Below are positions 54,973 through 64,000 of a stretch of 64,000 nucleotides of DNA, in pieces (position 1 is the first letter of the stretch; the number at the start of each line of letters is the position of its first letter). The DNA is taken from NCBI RefSeq assembly GCF_900111305.1, contig NZ_FOGS01000004.1:230873-294872 (forward strand). The letters are read 5' to 3'. The notes beneath the pieces were generated by a model. It ran no database searches, had not been told where the DNA came from, and saw only the letters and a list, made by a program, of their open reading frames with translations. Source of the stretch: Vreelandella subterranea (GTDB lineage Bacteria > Pseudomonadota > Gammaproteobacteria > Pseudomonadales > Halomonadaceae). The position numbers and the translations under genes were made by a program.

Positions 54973-56643
54973 TCAGTCCAGTTCCAGCGAGAAACTCATT
55001 TCAACGCCTGCATCGTCCACTCTGAACCAGTACTCCATGTTCTTGTAGATATCCGCATACTGCCTGAACATTTCAATATCGGACGCTTCCAGCTCATCGG
55101 AAGGCACCTGCTCCATGACATCGGCCAGGGAATGATAAAACTCGCCGGTCAGATGACCATGAAGCAGTAGGTCACGCTCTGACGCAGGGGCTTGCAGGGC
55201 TTCCTGCAGTGACGCCGGATCGCTGATGTCTGCGCCCAGGGCAATGGCCGTGTCAGACATGGCGGCATGGAGCGTCGGTGTCTCTGGCGGCAGCATCATG
55301 CTTTCGATTTGCTTGGCCTCTCCGCCTGGTTCAAGTTCAAGCGCCCCGAGTTCAGGCATGAAGGCGCCTGCGGTCGTCACCAGCCCCATAGGGTTTGGGG
55401 AGGCAAGGGTCAGGATGCCGCTGCCGCTGGGTTCGCCATCGGTCATTGTCAGGCTGTCGATGCGCGCTCTCAAGCCGGATAGCGCTGACCCGATCATCAT
55501 GGTGGCCGGGTTGTTCATCGCCGTGTTGATGTCTCTCCAGGCGCTATTCAAATCCTGCAGCTCATCACAGCTGAAGGGGTTCTGACGCACTTCCTGGGCA
55601 TATCTCTGGGCTGTCTGAAGCAGTAAGGGTAAGTTCAGGCCCATTCCGAAACTGGCCATACCCTCCGTGCTGCCAAGACCTGGCACCTGAGTGGTCAGAG
55701 CGCGCAGGTCAGTGACAATCGATTCATCGGTTTCCAGGATGACATTCATCTCCATGCGGTCTTGATTGTATTCGCGCATGCCCAGTAGAAGGCCGGGGAA
55801 GCGGCTGGTGAGGCGGTCAATATCGGCTTGGCAGGCCGATAGATCCAGCTGCTCTGCCTCAACGGCGTCCATCAATGCCTGAGTACCTGCATGGGAAGGA
55901 GAGCTGAGCTCATTAAGCAGGCGTGAAAAGTCGACTTCCCCGGCACCGTAAGGGGTAAAGTCATGGCGCTGCTCAAGCGCTGCCAGCGCGCCAGAATCTT
56001 CGAGGTTGCTGTCAGGCAAATCGCTACCCAGTACCTGCGCAAGCAACTCATCGCTGGCATCCTGCGGTACTACCGACATCAGCAGCTGCTGATCTGCAAT
56101 GACGAGGATCGCCTGGACGGGCGCCTCGGGCGTCAGGATCCAGTACTCGGTGCCGTTGGTGGTGGCCGTGCTGGGGGTGATCTCCGCCTTGGTCAGGATG
56201 CGCTGAAGCGTTTCGCGAAAGGCCTCTTCATCCTGCAGCTGCATGCGCAATACAGGCAAGATACCCAGTCCATACAAGGCGGCGCGAGGGCTCACCTTCA
56301 GGCCCAGCGCATGGAAATCATCCAGTGACTCAACACCGTCGAGCTCTTCACCCATGGCGATCAGCAGCTTCATCATTGACCGCGACGCTTCATCGTCAAT
56401 ATCGGGCAGCGTCGCGCGCAGTTCATCCAGGTCAGACTCAAGGCTCGCCATGGGCTGCAAGCGCTGATAGAGATCAAAGGCTTCCTGCTCGGGCATTGCC
56501 TCACTGGAGGCCATGAAGTAAGGAGAATCAGCCGGAATATAACTCAGCATCGTCGCTGCTTCGGTTGATGCGTTGTCATCGCTGCAGCCGCTAAGCAGGC
56601 CTGCGCTGACCAGGGTAACCGCCAGGGAAAGTTGGGTTTTCAT
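54973..56643 (-). CDS. Large exported lipoprotein of unknown function
   Basis: A 556-residue acidic protein with a lipoprotein signal and lipobox (SAGLLSGC). The mature part begins with a segment like ATMLSYIPADSPYFMAS, found in proteins that assess protein 'pseudo-score' domains of unknown role (DUF3352-like arrangement is possible but not certain). It contains many Asp/Glu and few cysteines. The ATG at 56643 starts the signal peptide and has GAGGA upstream; a frame open to 56721 would add an N-terminus without meaning. It is monocistronic. Confidence 0.78.
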   Translation of the reverse strand: MKTQLSLAVTLVSAGLLSGCSDDNASTEAATMLSYIPADSPYFMASSEAMPEQEAFDLYQRLQPMASLESDLDELRATLPDIDDEASRSMMKLLIAMGEELDGVESLDDFHALGLKVSPRAALYGLGILPVLRMQLQDEEAFRETLQRILTKAEITPSTATTNGTEYWILTPEAPVQAILVIADQQLLMSVVPQDASDELLAQVLGSDLPDSNLEDSGALAALEQRHDFTPYGAGEVDFSRLLNELSSPSHAGTQALMDAVEAEQLDLSACQADIDRLTSRFPGLLLGMREYNQDRMEMNVILETDESIVTDLRALTTQVPGLGSTEGMASFGMGLNLPLLLQTAQRYAQEVRQNPFSCDELQDLNSAWRDINTAMNNPATMMIGSALSGLRARIDSLTMTDGEPSGSGILTLASPNPMGLVTTAGAFMPELGALELEPGGEAKQIESMMLPPETPTLHAAMSDTAIALGADISDPASLQEALQAPASERDLLLHGHLTGEFYHSLADVMEQVPSDELEASDIEMFRQYADIYKNMEYWFRVDDAGVEMSFSLELD

Positions 56644-56847
56644 CGGGTATCCGTTCCTCGTGGGTGTTGGTTTTAAAGTGAGCATCGTGCATTGAAAGTC
56701 ATGCAAATGAGAATCATACATTATCGATGTATAATTAGTCTCTGCTTAAGAAAAGATTTTTAGAGCCAATTAGGAAAATGGCTATTTGCGCTAACCCTGA
56801 TCGCTTTTAGACCTTGACGGGGTAAAGGTTCGTCGCTAAATTAATAG

Positions 56848-56861
56848 ACAGACTTGTCTGT
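56848..56861. promoter_or_regulatory. Inverted repeat, probable TetR operator
   Basis: ACAGAC-TT-GTCTGT is a perfect 6-bp inverted repeat within ATAGACAGACTTGTCTGTAT, 16 bp before the TetR start codon. Its position and symmetry fit an autoregulatory TetR-family operator. Confidence 0.68.
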
Positions 56862-56877
56862 ATGGTAGTTTTTTATC

Positions 56878-57480
56878 ATGACGCTTGACCCATCTTCGAT
56901 CTCCAAACCTCGCGAGCGAATTATTGAAACGGCCAGCCGGTTGTTTTTTCGCCAAGGGTATTGCTCGACGGGTATTAACCAAATTATTAGCGAATCGGGC
57001 GTCGCCAAGGCGAGCTTTTATAGCCATTTTTCTAGCAAGGAATTACTTGCGCTTGCTTGGCTGGGACAACGTGAAGAGCGATGGTTAATGCAATTCAAGG
57101 AACGTATTGCCCAGCATGAATCGGCTGATAAGCGTGTCACCGGCATGTATTCCATGTGGTACGACCAGATCCGCGAAGAGGGCTATCGGGGCTGTGGTTT
57201 TATCAATATGGCAGGGGAGTTCAGTGATGAGGAAAGCCAGATTAGAGCGCTTGTGCGTGACCACAAGGAGCGTGTAAGGCAAATCGTTGCCACTGATGTG
57301 CTGAGTGACTACCGACCGGTGATGAAACCAGATGACTTTGGTGAGTTGGTTAACGCCATCTACTTACTTTTCGATGGCGCCATCATCCAGGCGCAGAATG
57401 TTATGCACGTTTGGCCCATCGATTCTGCGTTGAATACCTCGCTTAAAATGCTTCCCCAATCCCGCGGGGAGGCAATCTAA
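56878..57480 (+). CDS. TetR family transcriptional regulator
   Basis: A 200-residue repressor. The N-terminal helix-turn-helix (about 10-58) reads RERIIETASRLFFRQGYCST, then SGVAKASFYSHFSSKELL. The C-terminal ligand domain includes GYRGCGFINMAGEFSD, with a Cys-Gly-Phe motif common in NemR/AcuR-like repressors. A possible operator overlaps its leader. It lies 81 bp upstream of an MFS exporter gene on the same strand, its likely target. The region looks less GC-rich than the surroundings. Confidence 0.91.
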   Translation: MTLDPSSISKPRERIIETASRLFFRQGYCSTGINQIISESGVAKASFYSHFSSKELLALAWLGQREERWLMQFKERIAQHESADKRVTGMYSMWYDQIREEGYRGCGFINMAGEFSDEESQIRALVRDHKERVRQIVATDVLSDYRPVMKPDDFGELVNAIYLLFDGAIIQAQNVMHVWPIDSALNTSLKMLPQSRGEAI

Positions 57481-57561
57481 TGATGTGGTTATCATGCTCT
57501 TGTTAAGCGACGCCCAAGTGGCTGACTTTCAATCCTGAATTCAAGCAATTAGCGCGACAAA

Positions 57562-58788
57562 ATGGATAGGCCTGAAACCATGTACTTCCCCGTCGCTTTT
57601 AAACGCAACTCCGCCTTTAATGTCGTTGGCGCAGGTCTTTTGATAGTGGCGTCTACTTTCGGACTGTCGCGCTATACCTATGGACTGTTTGTGCCTGCTA
57701 TTAGACATGATTTTAATTTGGATCAAGCAACAGTAGGCGCGATTGGCAGTGCGTCCTACTTGGGTTATCTAGTGGCAACCCTTGCCAGCCCACTACTGGT
57801 GCGCCGTTTCAGCCCTCGTCTGCCGATTATCGTGGGCGGAATGACAGCAACGCTGGGGATGTTGCTGGTCGGCCTGGCGGGTAACCCGTTGTGGTTAGCA
57901 CTGGGTGTGACGCTCGCCGGTTGTAGTCCAGGCCTCGCTTATCCACCGCTATCCGATGCCATCAAGCAGTTGTGTCACGCTGACAAGCAGAGTCGCTACT
58001 ATGCCATCATTAATTCGGGCACCAGCTTTGGGGTGATGGTATCTGGCCCCCTGGCGCTCTTCGCGGGGCCTCGTTGGCAATTGGCTTGGTTATGCTTTGC
58101 GTTTATCGCACTGATGGCCACGCTATGGAACGTGTTGATCATGCCGGGCGAGAGGCGTGAAACGGCGAATGATGATGCAGACTCAGTTATATTGAGCGCT
58201 TACCAGGAGCCGATATTGGCGCTGCTGAGGCGCAAGTTGAAAAATGCTTCGGTTCGCCGTTTACTCTTGGGCGCGCTGTTGTTCGGACTGGTAACGTCTG
58301 TTTACTGGACGTTTTCTGTTGAATTGATTGCAGGAGAAAATCGGCTTTCTGCGACAGATCGAGTGATATTCTGGATGGTAGTGGGTATTGCCGGTGTAGC
58401 CGGTGGGCTGGCAGGCGAACTGGTAACCCGTTTTGGGCTGGTTAAGGTCTTGAAGTGGGCAACGTTAGCCATTGCCACCTCAATGGCGATACTTACCATT
58501 GCGAGTGACGGGCTGCTGATGATCACCCTGTCAGCAGTAGTGTTTGGCGCTACCTTTATACTGATCACTGCCCTGTATGGCATCTGGAGTGTCAGTTGTT
58601 TTCCTGAAGCCCCCTCTACAGGGTTTGGTTTAACGTTCTTTCTGATTTCCGCTGGTCAACTGATATCGCCCACCCTGGCTGGTGTAGGTGCAGAGCTTTG
58701 GCAAATGACAGGCGTGTTCCAGGTGACTGCCGTATGCTGTCTCGGGATCATACTGCTACTGCCCACTCAGGACGTATGGCGTATGTGA
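57562..58788 (+). CDS. MFS transporter
   Basis: A 408-residue, 12-helix major facilitator protein. ASTFGLSRYTYGLFVPAIRHDF at the start and FGVMVSGPLALFAGPRW near 155 resemble the YbfB/CynX-like MFS group. The substrate is unknown. Two starts are possible: ATG at 57562 (given) and ATG at 57580, which has a weak AGG ten bases upstream. It is paired with the TetR gene, so an effector sensed by that regulator may also be exported. Confidence 0.88.
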   Translation: MDRPETMYFPVAFKRNSAFNVVGAGLLIVASTFGLSRYTYGLFVPAIRHDFNLDQATVGAIGSASYLGYLVATLASPLLVRRFSPRLPIIVGGMTATLGMLLVGLAGNPLWLALGVTLAGCSPGLAYPPLSDAIKQLCHADKQSRYYAIINSGTSFGVMVSGPLALFAGPRWQLAWLCFAFIALMATLWNVLIMPGERRETANDDADSVILSAYQEPILALLRRKLKNASVRRLLLGALLFGLVTSVYWTFSVELIAGENRLSATDRVIFWMVVGIAGVAGGLAGELVTRFGLVKVLKWATLAIATSMAILTIASDGLLMITLSAVVFGATFILITALYGIWSVSCFPEAPSTGFGLTFFLISAGQLISPTLAGVGAELWQMTGVFQVTAVCCLGIILLLPTQDVWRM

Positions 58789-58818
58789 GCCAAAGCTTGC
58801 GTTAAATGACGCTTCTTA

Positions 58819-58843
58819 AGTGCCCGCCTTATTGGCGGGCACT
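58819..58843. terminator. 10-bp stem-loop between MFS gene and thiC
   Basis: AGTGCCCGCC pairs perfectly with GGCGGGCACT around a five-base loop, between two convergent genes. The T tract is weak. Confidence 0.72.
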
Positions 58844-58861
58844 GATCGTTAAAGCCACATG

Positions 58862-61481
<2,620 letters not shown>

Positions 61482-61485
61482 GATG

Positions 61486-61509
61486 CCTCCGGTAGTAATG
61501 ATCCGGAGG
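61486..61509 (-). promoter_or_regulatory. Shine-Dalgarno-sequestering hairpin before tenA
   Basis: On the minus-strand RNA CCUCCGG pairs perfectly with CCGGAGG across a 10-base loop. The second arm contains the tenA Shine-Dalgarno GGAGG, four bases before the start codon. This fits a translational expression platform for the upstream TPP riboswitch. Confidence 0.75.
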
Positions 61510-61621
61510 GCAGGCGAGAGATCGAGGAAATGGCCCGGAAAGGTGGCGTGCGATCATGAGAGCTAGCCATGGCCATCGCTTGATCCCTACGCCGGTACCC
61601 GCGCCGCTCGTTATGTGAGCA

Positions 61622-61720
61622 GCAGCGCATTAGCCGGATCAGGTTCAGCGGGACCAGCGCTTGGCAGCAAAAAATGCTCACCCTGCGCCATCTCAGCCGG
61701 ATTTCACCGGCACCCCGTCA
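61622..61720 (-). promoter_or_regulatory. TPP riboswitch (thi box)
   Basis: The minus strand shows the conserved thi-box elements in order: GACGGGGTGCC at the 5' side, GGCTGAGATGG in the pyrimidine-binding arm, a variable hairpin, and CTGAACCTGATCCGGCTAATGC-like pyrophosphate arm (ending TGATCCGGCTAATGC). It lies about 140 bases upstream of tenA. Thiamine diphosphate binding should reduce tenA-thiC expression. Confidence 0.93.
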
Positions 61721-61807
61721 AGCTGTTCGTTGGTGGAGTGTAGGAGGCGGGTGGGGGAGATGCAAGGGGGCTGTTGTGATCGTTTGATAGCTTTGCTACC
61801 TACGTCA

Positions 61808-62752
61808 CTAACCTAATGGGCTTCTAACACCCGCAAAGCCGTTACCCAGCACATGGGTGTATATTTGAGTGGTTTCGATGCTTTTATGGCCCAATAATTC
61901 TTGAACTGTACGAATATCGGTGCCTTGGCTAAGTAACTGAGTCGCGAAGCTATGCCGTAAAGAATGGCACGACCCTGGTCGCGTCAGAGAAGAAGATCGC
62001 ATGGCATATTTAACGGCTTTTTGTACGGCAGACGTATGGATGTGGTGTAGCACTATCCGGTTGTCGTCATCGAAACAGGGCTTGGATGAAGGAAAAAGCC
62101 ATTGCCATGCGAGGGAAATGCCCGCATTCGGATATTTTTGATCCAGCGCGTAGGGCAGTGATACCGGAATGGCGTTGGTTTCAATGCGGGCCGCAAGCTG
62201 TTGCTCTGCCACCTTAATATGGGTGCTTAATGCTTCCTCGCAAGAAGGCGGCAATAGCGTGGTGCGGTCTTTATTGCCTTTGCCCGCACGGACAGTAATG
62301 ACGTGACGCGCAAAATCGATATCTTTTACGCGTAACCGGCAAGCTTCGGAGACTCTTAACCCAGAGCCGTACATCAGCGATGCAATCAGGAGCATGGAGC
62401 CGGATAGGTGCTCAAACACACCCATAACCTCCTGGTGGGAAAGCACGACAGGCAAGCGCTCAGGGCGCTTAGCCCGGCTAAAATTACCAATCTCACCCAG
62501 CGGTTGATCTAGAACGTGGCGATAAAGAAATACGATAGCGTTGAGTGCCTGGTTTTGTGTTGCCGCAGCAACACGCCTCTCTATCGCGAGATATTCTAAA
62601 AATTGCCGCACTTCATTGCACGCCATGGTGGCAGGATGCCGCATTCTGTGAAAACGAATGAAAAAGCGAATCCAGTAGCAATAGGTTTTCTCAGTGCGAA
62701 GGCTATAACGCTTGACTCTGAGAGCAGCTTTCACCCTCTCCATCAGTTTCAT
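61808..62752 (-). CDS. intI: Integron integrase
   Basis: A tyrosine recombinase of about 314 residues. Catalytic residues are present (numbered from a GTG at 62761): Arg136 (SGLRVSEA), His266/Arg269 (CHSLRHSFAT), His292 (LLGHKS) and Tyr301 (QIYTHV). The integron-specific extra patch is visible at about 203-224 (PYALDQKYPNAGISLAWQWL). It recombines attC and attI. The ATG at 62752 is preferred, with TGGG upstream; GTG at 62761 is the alternative. It is intact, transcribed away from the cassette, and has a LexA box upstream. Confidence 0.95.
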   Translation of the reverse strand: MKLMERVKAALRVKRYSLRTEKTYCYWIRFFIRFHRMRHPATMACNEVRQFLEYLAIERRVAAATQNQALNAIVFLYRHVLDQPLGEIGNFSRAKRPERLPVVLSHQEVMGVFEHLSGSMLLIASLMYGSGLRVSEACRLRVKDIDFARHVITVRAGKGNKDRTTLLPPSCEEALSTHIKVAEQQLAARIETNAIPVSLPYALDQKYPNAGISLAWQWLFPSSKPCFDDDNRIVLHHIHTSAVQKAVKYAMRSSSLTRPGSCHSLRHSFATQLLSQGTDIRTVQELLGHKSIETTQIYTHVLGNGFAGVRSPLG

Positions 62753-62775
62753 TGATTGCACCCATATGGCTTTTT

Positions 62776-62795
62776 AACTGATTTTATATACAGTA
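62776..62795 (-). promoter_or_regulatory. LexA (SOS) box upstream of intI
   Basis: The minus strand reads TACTGTATATAAAATCAGTT, with the CTG-N10-CAG core and an AT-rich centre of an SOS box. It lies 24-43 bp before the intI ATG. LexA control of integron integrases is known in other integrons. Confidence 0.83.
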
Positions 62796-62963
62796 TTATT
62801 GAAAACAGCAAATCGCGCAAGCATGCGAATTTTGGCTATGCAGCCAAATTTTGCTTTGCTCTCAAGGGAATCAATGGGGTAGAGTCAAAATGGTTGGCTG
62901 CAAAATCCCAATGAATGTGCCGTCGCGTTCATTGAGGTTTTGTAGCTGGGTGTAGAATCACTG
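62796..62963. other. attI region of the integron
   Basis: The segment between the intI promoter and the first cassette. The crossover point is placed at G62963, followed by TTAGTTC, because these bases are complementary to the inverse core of the cassette's attC. An imperfect inverted repeat (TTTGGCT / AGCCAAA, 62831-62848) and a related GGTTGGCTGCAAAA motif (from about 62892) may be integrase-binding repeats. The cassette promoter Pc was not identified. Confidence 0.75.
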
Positions 62964-63679
62964 TTAGTTCAATAAGGAGAGCCAACTATGTCGCTAATGA
63001 CTATTTTGCTATTCATACCAGCATGCTTTGCATTGAACATGGCACCTGGGCCCAATAACCTTCTTTCGATGGCGAATGCAAAGCGTTATAGCGTCAGGAC
63101 TGCTTGCTATGCTGGCATTGGTCGGTTGGTCGCATTTGTAGGTATGATCACGCTGGCTGCTACAGGTCTGGCAACAGTGTTGTATACGTCGGAAAAATTA
63201 TTTCTCGCCATAAAGGTTGCTGGAGGAGTCTATCTACTTTGGTTGGCCTACCAGTTATGGGTCGCAGATCCAACTGAGGGCAGTAACGAGACGCTGGGAG
63301 GAAAAAACCTTTTTCAACTGGCGAGACAGGAATTCTTGCTGGCGGCTGGGAATCCCAAAGCCATCTTGATTTTTACGGCTTTCCTGCCTCAGTTTGTTGA
63401 TCCAGCAGGGTCGGTTGGATACCAGTTTTTGATTCTAGGTGTGCTATTTTTAATGCTTGAGTGGGTAGCAATAGCTGGGTACGCATTCTTTGGTAAAGCA
63501 TTGCGCCATTGGTTCTCCCGCCCTTCTATGCGCCGTCTGTTTAATCGAATTTGTGCCGGACTACTTGGTAGTGCTGGGGTTGGGCTTTTATTGGCTCGTC
63601 GTGAATGAACTAACAAAGCAATTAAATTCGCTCCCTACGGTCGCCGGACGCTCGTTCCTCGCGCCGTTTATTGCGGGCG
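62964..63679 (+). mobile_element. Integron gene cassette 1 (LysE-family exporter)
   Basis: A 716-bp cassette containing one gene read away from intI and a 3' attC. The left border follows from GTTAGTTC at attI, which is the exact reverse complement of GAACTAAC at the left edge of attC (63607-63614), as expected for a circularised cassette. Base use is visibly less GC-rich than in the chromosome around it. Confidence 0.88.
62988..63608 (+). CDS. LysE/RhtB family amino-acid exporter (cassette gene)
   Basis: A 206-residue, about six-helix membrane exporter. The family start is ALNMAPGPNNLLSMANAKRY, and FLLAAGNPKAILIFTAFLPQFV lies near residue 118. It probably exports an amino acid or derivative; the substrate is unknown. 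AAGGAG precedes the ATG, only 24 bp into the cassette. The stop codon TGA (63606-63608) overlaps the attC inverse core. Having its own Shine-Dalgarno, it can be read from an integron promoter. Confidence 0.92.
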   Translation: MSLMTILLFIPACFALNMAPGPNNLLSMANAKRYSVRTACYAGIGRLVAFVGMITLAATGLATVLYTSEKLFLAIKVAGGVYLLWLAYQLWVADPTEGSNETLGGKNLFQLARQEFLLAAGNPKAILIFTAFLPQFVDPAGSVGYQFLILGVLFLMLEWVAIAGYAFFGKALRHWFSRPSMRRLFNRICAGLLGSAGVGLLLARRE

Positions 63680-63685
63680 TTGAGG
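63607..63685 (+). repeat. attC recombination site
   Basis: A 79-bp imperfect inverted repeat. R'' is GAACTAAC, R' is GTTGAGG (63679-63685), and L''/L' arms include GCAAT (63618-63622) and ATTGC (63670-63674). The arms continue as AAATTCGC against GCGCCGTTT with one unpaired T, the kind of extrahelical base that directs strand choice. The last base of R' departs from the GTTRRRY consensus. Confidence 0.85.
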
Positions 63686-63686
63686 C

Positions 63687-64000
63687 TGTAGAAAAACCCC
63701 GCTGGCCCCTAAGTTTTGATAGGATCGAGGAAACAGACGAGGAGTGGTCAGCATGCCGCGCTTCAAGGCTTATAACTACGATCAGAACGCCATGGTGGTG
63801 ATCAATTACCAAGATCAGCTCCAGCCAGGCACCTTCGAACACGCCGTACACTACCTGATCGAGCACAAGCTCGATTTATCCGTTTTCCATCCCAAGTATC
63901 GAAACGACGCGACCGGTCGGCTGGCCTATGATCCGGCCATCTTGTTGAAGATCATCCTGTTTGCTTACTCAAAAGGCATCACCTCCAGCCGCGAGATGCA
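63687..64000 (+). mobile_element. IS1182-like insertion sequence, left end, partial
   Basis: The element probably begins at TGTAGAAAAACCCCGCTGG, a typical IS end, and runs past the window edge. The exact boundary is inferred because the right inverted repeat is outside. It starts seven bases after the end of cassette 1. Confidence 0.7.
63753..64000 (+). CDS. IS1182 family transposase, partial
   Basis: The first 82 codons of a DDE transposase. The N-terminal helical domain is recognisable: MPRFKAYNYDQNAMVVINYQ, then LAYDPAILLKIILFAYSKGI and TSSREM. This matches IS1182-type (DUF772-like) transposases. GAGGAG lies eight bases before the ATG. The catalytic DDE part is outside the window, so activity cannot be judged. 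Confidence 0.88.
   Translation, partial: MPRFKAYNYDQNAMVVINYQDQLQPGTFEHAVHYLIEHKLDLSVFHPKYRNDATGRLAYDPAILLKIILFAYSKGITSSREM

Noticed and set aside
56703..56721. Fur-box-like sequence (ATGAGAATCAT) upstream of the large lipoprotein gene
   Set aside because: One half matches well but the other half does not; about 12 of 19 positions overall, too weak without other iron-related genes nearby.

Overview
The window looks like a piece of a Halomonas-like (Halomonadaceae, Gammaproteobacteria) chromosome. This is inferred from gene content and protein style: a cyo-type quinol oxidase, a DctPQM TRAP transporter, a deo nucleoside operon, a TPP-controlled tenA-thiC pair and many GC-rich short-spaced operons. 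No rRNA or tRNA gene was recognised. The left edge cuts a chromate transporter and the right edge cuts a transposase.

Region by region. (1) 1-6.1 kb: partial chromate transporter divergent from a GntR/FCD regulator, then a DUF1415 protein, a Cache-HAMP-GGDEF diguanylate cyclase, a GNAT acetyltransferase, a luciferase-like monooxygenase and an SDR oxidoreductase. (2) 6.2-9.1 kb: nitrate uptake unit, with an NNP-type nitrate transporter followed by a NIT-ANTAR antiterminator (NasR type). Upstream is a sigma-54-like promoter and a leader with two hairpins resembling the ANTAR target. (3) 9.1-14.6 kb: cell-envelope block with a patatin lipase, two divergent L,D-transpeptidases and an M23 endopeptidase. 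(4) 15-24 kb: LysR regulator with glutathionyl-hydroquinone reductase, PRC-barrel protein, DEAD-box helicase, endonuclease V, two class I glutamine amidotransferases around thiol peroxidase, and an amidoligase. (5) 23.9-29.3 kb: MscS-type channel and a J-domain cluster (an HPD-less J-like membrane protein, a TerB-linker-J protein, and an unrecognised membrane protein).

(6) 29.4-38.5 kb: class V aminotransferase, then the nucleoside regulon on the minus strand (OmpK/Tsx-like porin, nupC, deoC, deoA, deoB, deoD, cdd), with deoR divergent. Between porin and deoR are two operator-like palindromes 21 bp apart that closely match the E. coli deo operator. (7) 38.8-44.4 kb: cyoABCDE and a Yip1 protein. 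(8) 44.5-54.9 kb: ackA-pta, a DMT exporter, an outer-membrane barrel, a TRAP transporter, an HlyD-family remnant, a CsbD protein behind a 12-bp tandem repeat, and a zinc alcohol dehydrogenase. (9) 55-61.7 kb: large lipoprotein, TetR-MFS pair with an inverted repeat, and tenA-thiC behind a TPP riboswitch with a hairpin that covers the tenA Shine-Dalgarno.

(10) 61.8-64 kb: a chromosomal integron. intI lies on the minus strand behind a LexA box. The attI region is followed by one complete cassette encoding a LysE-family exporter. The cassette's first bases are exactly complementary to the inverse core of its own attC, which fixes its borders. An IS1182-like element begins seven bases after the cassette end and runs off the window. 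The most informative signals are the nitrate leader, the integron borders, the tandem DeoR sites, the riboswitch expression platform, and two less understood gene groups: amidoligase/amidotransferase and the J-domain cluster.
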